Source: Lactobacillus isalae (lineage in GTDB: Bacteria; Bacillota; Bacilli; Lactobacillales; Lactobacillaceae). Taken from it: 64,000 nucleotides of DNA. Shown piece by piece: positions 7,788-15,839 of this stretch (its first letter is position 1; the number at the start of each line of letters is the position of its first letter). Position numbers and translations under genes: made by a program. The notes below the pieces were generated by a model that saw only the letters and a program-made list of their open reading frames with translations, was not told the origin of the DNA and did not search any database. The DNA is taken from the NCBI RefSeq assembly GCF_947539375.1, contig NZ_OX443569.1, positions 248,001-312,000 on the forward strand. Direction: 5' to 3'.

Positions 7788-9824
7788 ATGAAACGTATCT
7801 TAAATACCAACCAGTTTTTACACGGCGGAGATTATAATCCTGAACAATGGTGGGACGAACCAGATATTATTAATCAAGATTTTGCACTGTTTAAGCAAGC
7901 AAAGATAAATACAGTGACAGTAGGAATTTTTTCGTGGGCAAAGTTAGAGCCCGAAGAAGGCACGTATGATTTCTCGTGGTTGGATGAAATATTTGATCGA
8001 GTAGAAAAAATGAATGGTCATGTCGTCTTAGCAACGCCAAGTGGTGCTCGTCCTGCATGGCTGGCCCAAAAGTATCCTGAAGTTCTTCGAACAGATAACC
8101 TGGGAAATAAGCGTGGTTTTGGTGGGCGTCACAATCATTGTTTGACGTCGCCCATTTATCGTGAAAAAGTGCGCGAGATTAATACGAAATTAGCAGAACA
8201 TTTTGGTCAAAGAAAGAGTTTAGTGCTTTGGCATATTTCTAATGAATATTCAGGCGAATGCTATTGTAATTTATGTAAAAATGCTTTTAGAAATTGGTTA
8301 AAGAACAAATATGGCACTCTTGATAATCTGAATCATGCTTGGTGGAATACTTTTTGGAGTCACACTTATAACGATTGGTCACAAGTTAACCCGCCTAGTC
8401 CGTTAAGCGAGATGGGTAATAAAGGGATGAATCTGGACTGGAAGAGATTTGTAACTGATCAAACAATTTCCTTTATTGATAATGAAACAGCACCCTTGAA
8501 AAAGATAACCCCTACTATTCCAGTTACTACAAATATGATGGCGGGCAATCCTTTAATGGACCCATTTGCTGGCTTTGATTATCAAAAAGTTGCAAAACAT
8601 TTAGATTTTATTTCTTGGGATTCTTATCCTGCCTGGGGCAATGATAGTCAAACTACGGCAGAATTAGGAAGAAATGTTGGTTTAATTCATGATTTCTTTA
8701 GAAGTTTAAAACATCAGAATTTTTTAGTAATGGAAAATACCCCATCTCGTGTTAATTGGCATAGCGTTGACCGAGCAAAACGTCCGGGGATGCATGAACT
8801 AGCTAGTTTACAGGATATTGCACATGGTAGTCAAGGAGTATTATATTTTCAATTACGAGCTTCTCGCGGGTCGTCTGAAATGTTTCATGGGGCGGTAATA
8901 GAGCATCGCCATCCTGAGCAAACACGTGCCTTTAAAGATGTAGTGAAGGTTGGAAAAGATCTGGAGAAAATTAGGTCAATTATTAATACTAATTATGCTA
9001 AACCTAAAGTTGCTATTGTTTTTAGCTATGACAGCTATTGGGCTTTGCAAGATGCTGAAAGCTATAGTAAGGATAAAAAGATTTGGCAAACAATTCAAAA
9101 ACATTATCGATACTTTTATGACCATGATATTCCAGTTGATTTTGTTAGTCCTGAAGATGATTTTTCAAAGTATACGTTGCTAATTGATCCAATGCACTTT
9201 TTGATGAGTAAAGCTTATTTGAAGAAACTTGCTAGCTATGTCAAGAATGGCGGTAGAATAGTTGGAACATATATAAGCGGCGTTGTAGATGAAAATGATC
9301 TGGCTTATATGGATGAATGGCCCAAAGAATTACAAGAAATTTACGGAGTAGAACCGCTTGAGACTGATGTTTTATATCAGGGGCAAAGCAACACATTGAA
9401 TTTTGATGGTCATGAATATCAGGCACATGATTATTGTGAGACTCTAATTAATTGTAAGGGTAAGGTATTAGCAAAATATACTAGTGATTTCTATCGAGAT
9501 ACGCCTGCTATTGTGGAACACGAAGATGGGTTAGGAAAAGGATATTATCTGGCTTGCCGTACTGATTATGATTTGCTAGAAAAATTCTATGAAAAAGTAG
9601 CCAGTGATTTGATTCCAGATTTGCCAATTTGTAAATCTAGCAATAAAGTTTCGATTCAAGTGCGTGAAAATGAGAATACACAGTATTGGTTTGTTCAGAA
9701 CTTTTCTAATAAAGAGACAAAGATTAAATTAGATAAGGAGCTAATTGACCTTATAGGAGATAAAAAAGATAGGGGAGAGGTTATTTTAAAGCCATTTGAA
9801 AGCAAAGTTTATAGTGCTGAGTAG
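7788..9824 (+). CDS. GH42 beta-galactosidase
   Basis: A 678-residue GH42 enzyme. The N-terminus LHGGDYNPEQWWDEP is the family hallmark. Acid/base Glu153 lies in HISNEYSG and nucleophile Glu316 in LVMENTPS. The cysteines in GECYCNLC, with an upstream Cys at HNHC, match the zinc cluster of GH42 trimers. The length is normal and there is no signal peptide, so it acts inside the cell. An AAGGA ribosome binding site precedes the ATG, 72 bases after the GH31 stop. It probably shares the operon transcript and removes terminal beta-galactose from the imported oligosaccharide. A hairpin follows the stop. Confidence 0.92.
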   Translation: MKRILNTNQFLHGGDYNPEQWWDEPDIINQDFALFKQAKINTVTVGIFSWAKLEPEEGTYDFSWLDEIFDRVEKMNGHVVLATPSGARPAWLAQKYPEVLRTDNLGNKRGFGGRHNHCLTSPIYREKVREINTKLAEHFGQRKSLVLWHISNEYSGECYCNLCKNAFRNWLKNKYGTLDNLNHAWWNTFWSHTYNDWSQVNPPSPLSEMGNKGMNLDWKRFVTDQTISFIDNETAPLKKITPTIPVTTNMMAGNPLMDPFAGFDYQKVAKHLDFISWDSYPAWGNDSQTTAELGRNVGLIHDFFRSLKHQNFLVMENTPSRVNWHSVDRAKRPGMHELASLQDIAHGSQGVLYFQLRASRGSSEMFHGAVIEHRHPEQTRAFKDVVKVGKDLEKIRSIINTNYAKPKVAIVFSYDSYWALQDAESYSKDKKIWQTIQKHYRYFYDHDIPVDFVSPEDDFSKYTLLIDPMHFLMSKAYLKKLASYVKNGGRIVGTYISGVVDENDLAYMDEWPKELQEIYGVEPLETDVLYQGQSNTLNFDGHEYQAHDYCETLINCKGKVLAKYTSDFYRDTPAIVEHEDGLGKGYYLACRTDYDLLEKFYEKVASDLIPDLPICKSSNKVSIQVRENENTQYWFVQNFSNKETKIKLDKELIDLIGDKKDRGEVILKPFESKVYSAE

Positions 9825-9835
9825 ATGAGTTTAAA

Positions 9836-9865
9836 ATGAGTATTTTTTAATTTCAAAATACTCAT
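9836..9865 (+). terminator. Terminator-like hairpin after the glycosidase operon
   Basis: Perfect 11-bp arms ATGAGTATTTT and AAAATACTCAT with an 8-base loop, 12 bases after the GH42 stop. The following T run is weak. Confidence 0.6.
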
Positions 9866-9890
9866 ATTGCTCATATTGATCTATACCGAT

Positions 9891-9959
9891 TTGACTAATT
9901 ATTATAAATAGTTATAAAATAAACCTTTCTGTGTGAATAAAACACATAAAACAGAAAGG
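9891..9959 (+). promoter_or_regulatory. dtpT promoter and leader hairpin covering the ribosome binding site
   Basis: TTGACT (9891-9896), 16 bases and TATAAA (9913-9918) form a promoter. The leader then has CCTTTCTGT (9924-9932) complementary to ACAGAAAGG (9951-9959), with inner GTGT/ACAC pairing. The 3' arm contains the AAAGG that serves as ribosome binding site for the ATG at 9970, so the fold would hide it. Confidence 0.55.
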
Positions 9960-9969
9960 ATAGTTTTTA

Positions 9970-11463
9970 ATGAATAATTCAACAACAGAGAAGACGTTCT
10001 TTGGACAGCCGCGTGGCTTGTCTACTCTGTTCTTTACAGAAATGTGGGAGAGATTTAGTTACTACGGTATGCGTGCTATCTTGCTCTTCTACATGTACTA
10101 TGCAGTAGAACGTGGCGGACTTGGCATGAATGAGACGACTGCCGCTTCGATTATGTCTATTTATGGATCATTAGTTTATCTTTCTACGGTAGCTGGTGGT
10201 TGGCTAGCAGATAGAATCTGGGGTGCAAGAAGTACTGTCTTCTTTGGTGGTGTCTTAATTATGATTGGACACATAATCCTAGCTTTACCAATGGCAGAAC
10301 TTGGATTGTACATATCAATTGCCTTTATTGTGGTTGGAACAGGATTACTTAAGCCTAATGTTTCTGATATGGTTGGTGGTCTATACTCATTAGATGACCG
10401 CAGACGGGATGCAGGTTTCAGTATCTTTGTTTTTGGTATTAATTTAGGCTCGGCTCTTGCTCCTTGGCTTGTTCCTTGGGCAAGTGAAGGATTCGGCTTG
10501 AATCTATTTGGAAATCATTTTAACTTCCATGCTGGATTTTCTTTAGCAGCAGTTGGAATGTTTTTTGGTTTAGTACAATATGTTTGGGGCGGTCGAAAGT
10601 ATCTCTCTGAAGATGGAATGCATCCAACTGATCCAATTGATCCAGCAACTCGTAATAAGATCTTAAAGAGAATCGGTTTAGGCGTTTTAGCATTAGCGAT
10701 TGTTTTAGGCTTATTGGCTGCATTTGGTCAATTAAATATCGATAACATCATTACATTAATTACTGTTGTTGCTATTGCATTGCCAATTTACTACTTTGTT
10801 TTAATGCTTAGAAGTCCTAAGGTGACTAAAGAAGAACGCTCAAAAGTATGGGCTTATATTCCATTGTTCATCGCTGCTTCTATTTTCTGGGGAATTGAAG
10901 AATCTGGTTCTGTTGTTTTAGCCTTGTTTGCTGCTCAAAGAACTGTTCTTCATATTGGAAGCTGGCACTTTACTGCAGCTAACTTCCAAACATTAAACCC
11001 ATTGTTCATCATGATTTTAACCCCATTCTTCGTTTGGCTATGGGATAACTGGAAGAAGCAACCAAGTGCAGCTGGAAAATTCGCAGCTGGTTTGGTATTT
11101 GCTGGTTTATCCTACATGTGGATGGCATTGCCAGGTATGCTTTATGGAACAAATGGTCGCGTTAGTCCATTCTGGTTAGTTGGTTCATGGTTTATTGTTG
11201 AAATTGCTGAAATGCTTATTTCTCCAATTGGTTTATCCGTAACAACTCGTTTAGCTCCAAAAGCATTCCGTTCTCAAATGATGAGTCTCTGGTTCTTAGC
11301 AGATGCTACAGGACAGGCAATCAATTCACAAATTGTTAAATACTATTCAAGTAAAACAGAAGTAGCATACTTCTTAGCCGTTGGTATCGTAAGTGTCTTA
11401 TTTGGTGTAGTAATGTTCTTCTTTACTAAAAAGATTCATAATTTGATGGCAGATGCTGAATAG
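9970..11463 (+). CDS. dtpT: Proton-dependent di/tripeptide transporter (POT family)
   Basis: A 497-residue membrane protein with the POT/PTR signature FFTEMWERFSYYGMRAIL near the N-terminus and a second family motif around residues 145-175 (DAGFSIFVFGINLGSALAPW). The length and the expected 12-14 membrane segments match DtpT of lactic acid bacteria, which imports di- and tripeptides with protons. It is monocistronic, bounded by its own promoter and a strong terminator. The C69 dipeptidase that follows would hydrolyse imported dipeptides. The leader hairpin suggests translational control. Confidence 0.93.
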   Translation: MNNSTTEKTFFGQPRGLSTLFFTEMWERFSYYGMRAILLFYMYYAVERGGLGMNETTAASIMSIYGSLVYLSTVAGGWLADRIWGARSTVFFGGVLIMIGHIILALPMAELGLYISIAFIVVGTGLLKPNVSDMVGGLYSLDDRRRDAGFSIFVFGINLGSALAPWLVPWASEGFGLNLFGNHFNFHAGFSLAAVGMFFGLVQYVWGGRKYLSEDGMHPTDPIDPATRNKILKRIGLGVLALAIVLGLLAAFGQLNIDNIITLITVVAIALPIYYFVLMLRSPKVTKEERSKVWAYIPLFIAASIFWGIEESGSVVLALFAAQRTVLHIGSWHFTAANFQTLNPLFIMILTPFFVWLWDNWKKQPSAAGKFAAGLVFAGLSYMWMALPGMLYGTNGRVSPFWLVGSWFIVEIAEMLISPIGLSVTTRLAPKAFRSQMMSLWFLADATGQAINSQIVKYYSSKTEVAYFLAVGIVSVLFGVVMFFFTKKIHNLMADAE

Positions 11464-11489
11464 ATAAAAAAATTAAATAGTTACTTAAG

Positions 11490-11518
11490 AGATTCGATAA
11501 TTTTCGAATCTTTTTTTG
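11490..11518 (+). terminator. Rho-independent terminator after dtpT
   Basis: Arms AGATTCGA and TCGAATCT with a six-base loop, followed directly by seven or more T. Confidence 0.88.
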
Positions 11519-11635
11519 TTTTATGTGGGCATAAGATTCTGCTATTTTGAATGCTTTTTATTAAAGCTTAATAGGATATCGTAATACAATACTAATTGAA
11601 TAAGATATGTTATTAAAATGAAAGTGTGATATCTA

Positions 11636-13042
11636 ATGAAAGAAAATAATCACAGTGCATGTACATCAATTTTAGTAGGAAAAAATGCTACCACTGATGG
11701 CAGTATTATTATTGGTCGTAATGAAGATGACAAGCCGAATTGTGCTAAGCACTTAGCTTTTCATGAGGAAAAAGATATTCCTAATAATCATTTCAAATCA
11801 AATTTGAACAAGTTTGAAATGGATTTACCAACTCATAGATATGGCTATTCATCAACACCTAACTGGAGTGATAAAAAGGGTGTTTATGAGGAATCAGGCA
11901 TTAACCAATTTGGTGTAGCAATGAGTGCCACGGAAACTACCTATGCTAACGATCAAGTACAGGCTTATGATCCATTTAAGAAGACTGGTATTATTGAAGA
12001 AGCAATGGTTACATGTATCTTGCCTTACGTAAAGACCGCTCGTGAAGCTATTGCACGCTTTGGTGAGATCATAAAGAAACATGGTGCTGGTGAATCTGAT
12101 GGTATTTTATTGGCTGATCCAAATGAAGCTTGGTACTTTGAAATTGGTACCGCACATACATGGGTAGCTCAACGTATTCCAGATGACTGCTATGCTGTTG
12201 CTGCTAATGAATTAGCAATTCAAGAAATTGACTTTAATGATTCAGACAATTTCATTACTTCACCAGGTTTACAAAAATTCGTTGAAGAAAATGATTTATG
12301 GCCAAATGGCAAGCCATTTAATTGGCGTAGAATTTTTGGAACCCATAATTTATTAGATGCCACTTACAACACTGCTCGTGTTTGGACCGGGCAAAGAATT
12401 TTAAGTCCATCGATTAAACAAGATCCAAATAGTTTTGATCTTCCATTTATTCAAAAAGCTGATCACCCAATTTCTATCACTGATGCTCAACGAGTATTAA
12501 GAGATCACTATGATGGAACCAAATATGATGTCGCAAATCCTGTTAATAAGGATACAGCTATTTATCGTCCAATTAGTGTTGACTTTACTGAAGAATCTCA
12601 CTTGTTACAACTTAAAGGTAAGGATTGGATTCACTGGTTATCACTTGGCATAACTTGTCAAAATGTATATGTTCCATTCTATCCACAAGGCAGTATTGTT
12701 CCAAGCTTCTATAAGCATGGCAAGGATAAGTATAGTTCTAATTCAGCTTATTGGATTTACAAAGAAGCTCAAGTTTTGGCAGACCGTTCATGGGAAAAGT
12801 ATGGGTTACAACTATATCAAACTAGAAATGCAACTCAACAAAAATTAAGTCAAATGCGGCAAGAGTATGATGTCAAGATTGACAAAGAAAAGGATGCAAA
12901 GAAGAGATTATCTTTGATCAACGAAGCTAACAAAGAATTAGCACATACTGCAGTTAAGAATTATCAAGAATTAATTGGTAAATTAATTACTAAAGAAATA
13001 AAGAAGTCTCCATTACACTTTAGAAGAGATCCAGATTTATAA
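11636..13042 (+). CDS. pepD: C69-family dipeptidase
   Basis: A 468-residue protein of peptidase family C69. Cys9 in HSACTSILVGK is the expected N-terminal nucleophile, exposed after removal of a short N-terminal stretch. The following NEDDKPNCAKHL and the length match PepD/PepDA of lactobacilli. These cytoplasmic enzymes cleave a broad range of dipeptides. It follows the peptide transporter gene but has its own upstream region after a terminator. The ribosome binding site is weak (GTGTGAT). No export signal is present. Confidence 0.9.
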   Translation: MKENNHSACTSILVGKNATTDGSIIIGRNEDDKPNCAKHLAFHEEKDIPNNHFKSNLNKFEMDLPTHRYGYSSTPNWSDKKGVYEESGINQFGVAMSATETTYANDQVQAYDPFKKTGIIEEAMVTCILPYVKTAREAIARFGEIIKKHGAGESDGILLADPNEAWYFEIGTAHTWVAQRIPDDCYAVAANELAIQEIDFNDSDNFITSPGLQKFVEENDLWPNGKPFNWRRIFGTHNLLDATYNTARVWTGQRILSPSIKQDPNSFDLPFIQKADHPISITDAQRVLRDHYDGTKYDVANPVNKDTAIYRPISVDFTEESHLLQLKGKDWIHWLSLGITCQNVYVPFYPQGSIVPSFYKHGKDKYSSNSAYWIYKEAQVLADRSWEKYGLQLYQTRNATQQKLSQMRQEYDVKIDKEKDAKKRLSLINEANKELAHTAVKNYQELIGKLITKEIKKSPLHFRRDPDL

Positions 13043-13049
13043 TTTCAAA

Positions 13050-13077
13050 TTGTAAATTTACGAAAAACGTGTAGAAT
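13050..13077 (+). promoter_or_regulatory. Promoter of the MFS transporter gene
   Basis: TTGTAA (13050-13055), 16 bases and TAGAAT (13072-13077), about 55 bases before the start codon. Confidence 0.45.
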
Positions 13078-13132
13078 GAATTCTGAAGAAATAATTGAAT
13101 GACAGAGAGCATTCGTTTTGGAGGAATTTAAT

Positions 13133-14365
13133 ATGGATACAATGGTAAAGCACAGACATAGTCTAAGCAAAAATCAGAAGTGGGTTATTGCATCTACTTC
13201 TTCGGGTTTTGCTCTTGAGAATATGGATGTGCTTTTTTTATCGTTTGCAATGAGTTCAATGATTGCTGATCTGCACTTATCAGGTGGAGCGGCCGGTTTT
13301 ATTTCTACAATTACTAACCTTGGAATGTTAGTTGGCGGAATTGCTTTTGGAATTTTGGGAGATAAAATTGGACGCGTTAAGACTTTTAGTCATACAGTGA
13401 TCATTTTTGCGGTTGCGACTGCTTTAATGGCTTTTGCAAACAATATTTATATGATCTATGGACTACGTTTTCTAGCAGGTATTGGAGCTGGCGGTGAATA
13501 TGGCGTTGGAATTGCCTTAATTGCTGAAAATTTTCATAAAGAGCAAATCGGTAAGATGACATCCATTGCAGCAATTGGTGGCCAAATCGGCGCAATTTTC
13601 GCAGCTTTAATCGCTGCTTGGATTATTCCAACTGCTGGTTGGCATATGCTATTTTTAGTAGGAATCATTCCAGTTGTGTTAACTGTTTTTATTAGAAAAC
13701 ACGTCCATGAAAGTAAGGAATTTATTGAGGCTAAGCAAAATGAAAAGAACTCATTGTTATCAGATGTAGCTAAAAAGATGTTTTCTACACCTCGTCTTGC
13801 TTGGCAGACTATCGGCTTAATGATTATGATGACTGTACAAATTGCGGGCTACTTTGGTTTGATGAACTGGCTACCAACAATTGTTCAAAAACAACTTAAT
13901 TTAAATGTTTCAAATTCTAGTCTTTGGATGATTGCAACAATCGTTGGGATGAGCATCGGGATGATGACTTTTGGTTCAATATTTGATTATTTTGGACCAC
14001 GAAGAGCTTTTGCAATTTTCTTAATTGGTTCTGCATTAATGGTCTACACTTTGAGTTTGGCTCAAAATATGGTGACTCTTTTAGTAATCGGTGCTGTTGT
14101 TGGCTTTTTCTCAAATGGAATGTTTGGCGGATATGGAGCTGTGATTAGTAGACTCTATCCTACTGAGATTAGATCTAGTGCTAATAACATTATTGTTAAT
14201 GTTGGTAGAGCAATTGGTGGATTTTCATCAGTAGTAATTGGAATTTTGATGGATAGGTATAATCTTGGTGTAGTAATGGGCTTTTTATCAGCTTTATACA
14301 TTATTAGTTTCATCGTAATGATTACGTTGCCTGGTTTAAAGACCCTTTCAAAAGAAGCAAAGTAA
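13133..14365 (+). CDS. MFS transporter, metabolite:H+ symporter type
   Basis: A 410-residue major facilitator protein with 12 predicted membrane segments. The loop 2-3 signature reads GILGDKIGRVKTF, and GGEYGVGIALIAENFHKEQIGKM resembles the sugar-porter/aromatic-acid symporter branch (AAHS/SHS). The start at 13133 has GGAGG eight bases upstream; a longer frame begins at a TTG that overlaps this ribosome binding site. The natural substrate cannot be told from sequence; organic acids or related metabolites are typical for this branch. It stands alone, with no regulator next to it. Confidence 0.8.
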   Translation: MDTMVKHRHSLSKNQKWVIASTSSGFALENMDVLFLSFAMSSMIADLHLSGGAAGFISTITNLGMLVGGIAFGILGDKIGRVKTFSHTVIIFAVATALMAFANNIYMIYGLRFLAGIGAGGEYGVGIALIAENFHKEQIGKMTSIAAIGGQIGAIFAALIAAWIIPTAGWHMLFLVGIIPVVLTVFIRKHVHESKEFIEAKQNEKNSLLSDVAKKMFSTPRLAWQTIGLMIMMTVQIAGYFGLMNWLPTIVQKQLNLNVSNSSLWMIATIVGMSIGMMTFGSIFDYFGPRRAFAIFLIGSALMVYTLSLAQNMVTLLVIGAVVGFFSNGMFGGYGAVISRLYPTEIRSSANNIIVNVGRAIGGFSSVVIGILMDRYNLGVVMGFLSALYIISFIVMITLPGLKTLSKEAK

Positions 14366-14464
14366 TATAGCTTTTAGCAATAGTAAACTAGTGAGAATAA
14401 ATATTTTTTAATTAATAATTGTCCTTGTATACTAGAGAAAAGTAAGTGTGAGAGGAAAACAATT

Positions 14465-15309
14465 ATGAAGAAGAAAAAATTTATCTTGCTAGTTTTTTTG
14501 TTGCTTTATTTATTTTAGCGGGATGTAGTCAAAAGGTACAGGAAGTTCCAGCTAAAAAAATTACTGCTTCATTAACTAATAATAAAACGATCCCGACCTT
14601 TTTCTTCCATGGCTGGGGATCTAGCGCAAATGCTGAAAAACATATGGCAAACGCGGCTAAAAAAGCTGGCGTGACTAATACTGTTATTCGGGCTGATGTA
14701 AGTAAAAATGGCACCGTAAAACTTAATGGAACTATTTCTAAAAATGCTAAAAATCCAATTATTGAGGTTAACTTAGAAGATAATCAAAGTGGAAAAACTT
14801 CATATGTAAAAGATGTGATTACTGCAATCTCTAATAAATATCACTATGCCAAAATTAATTTAGTCGGTCATTCGATGGGAAATTTACAGATCGCTAACTA
14901 TATTAATGAAAACTATAACAATAAAAAATTACCTAAGATCAATAAAGTTGTATCAATTGCTGGCCATTATGATGGCTACTTAGGCGAAGAAGCTGGACAA
15001 AAAGCTAAGATTAAAAACAAAGAAACTGGTCAACCAGATATCTATAGCGATGGTTTTAAGCAGTTATTGCCTTTGCGCAAGCATTATCCAAAACAAATTG
15101 AAGTTTTGAATATTTATGGAAATAAAGAAGACGGTTCAAATTCTGATGGATCCGTTTCGGTAGCTTCCGCGCAGAGCTATAAATATTTAATTAACGGGCG
15201 TGCAAAATCATATAGAGAAGTTGAAATTAAAGGAAAGAATGCCCAACATAGTAAATTGCATGAAAATAAAGAGGTAGATCAGCTGTTAATTAACTTTTTG
15301 TGGAAATGA
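14465..15309 (+). pseudogene. Lipoprotein alpha/beta hydrolase (DUF915-like), frameshifted in a poly-T run
   Basis: The ATG at 14465 starts MKKKKFILLV and then hits a stop. The body continues in another frame that includes a perfect lipobox (FILAGC, Cys codon 14524-14526). Adding one base in the T7 run at 14493-14499 would restore a continuous lipoprotein signal peptide joined to LAGC. The downstream part has an oxyanion-type FFFHGWGSSA, the nucleophile elbow GHSMG and a C-terminal His, as in DUF915 alpha/beta hydrolases. As written, the surface lipoprotein cannot be made from its own start. An internal ATG (14644) would give a truncated 221-residue protein lacking the signal and HGWGSS motif. 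A homopolymer error, a fixed mutation or phase variation are all possible. Confidence 0.7.
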
Positions 15310-15320
15310 ATAAAAAAATA

Positions 15321-15378
15321 TTGACAAATAGTCTCTGCAGATACTAATATAGTTGAAAGATTAGTATCTGCAGAGACT
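15321..15378 (+). promoter_or_regulatory. Promoter with twin operators of the MarR-ABC operon
   Basis: TTGACA (15321-15326), 18 bases and TAATAT (15345-15350). The 16-bp element AGTCTCTGCAGATACT fills the spacer (15330-15345). Its reverse complement AGTATCTGCAGAGACT lies downstream (15363-15378). Each half is itself nearly palindromic around CTGCAG, as expected for a MarR dimer site, and the two together form a long hairpin followed by T7. It may therefore be both a double operator and an attenuator. Autoregulation by the MarR protein is inferred. Confidence 0.7.
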
Positions 15379-15398
15379 ATTTTTTTCGAGGTGAATTT

Positions 15399-15839
15399 AT
15401 GGAGTTAACTGATACTGAAAAGATGAATTTTGCTATTACTCGTGGAAATAAAGCATATCTTGAATGGGAAAAACGACATGGAATGCCAACATATTTAACG
15501 ATAATTTTATATGAGTTATTATTGCGAAAAAAATTAACTCAAAAAGATTTAGTTAATTTAAGCGACTTGCCCAAACAATCTATTAATAAGGGAATTCATC
15601 GCTTACAAGCACAGGATTATTTAGAGTTGACAATTGATCCAGAAGATAATCGTGTAAAGTATTGTCAATTAACAGAATCAGGTAAACAGTACGCTGAAGA
15701 AAAATTATCCTCTTTATTTGAAATAGAAGATAAAATTACTCAAAAAATGGGTGTAAAAAAAATGAAACAGTTAGTAGCTCTTAATGAAGAATGGAGTGAC
15801 ACTTTTTGGAAGTGTTTAGGAAAGAAGGGAGAAAAATAA
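15399..15839 (+). CDS. MarR-family transcriptional regulator
   Basis: A 146-residue winged-helix protein. The DNA-binding region (about residues 45-100) reads LTQKDLVNLSDLPKQSINKG, then the wing LTIDPEDNRVKYCQLTESG, which is the MarR pattern. GAGGTG precedes the ATG. It is the first gene of an operon with two ABC exporter subunits, separated from the first by no bases. By analogy with local regulators of multidrug ABC pumps, it probably represses the operon and is released by a toxic ligand. The paired operator in the promoter supports autoregulation. Confidence 0.87.
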   Translation: MELTDTEKMNFAITRGNKAYLEWEKRHGMPTYLTIILYELLLRKKLTQKDLVNLSDLPKQSINKGIHRLQAQDYLELTIDPEDNRVKYCQLTESGKQYAEEKLSSLFEIEDKITQKMGVKKMKQLVALNEEWSDTFWKCLGKKGEK

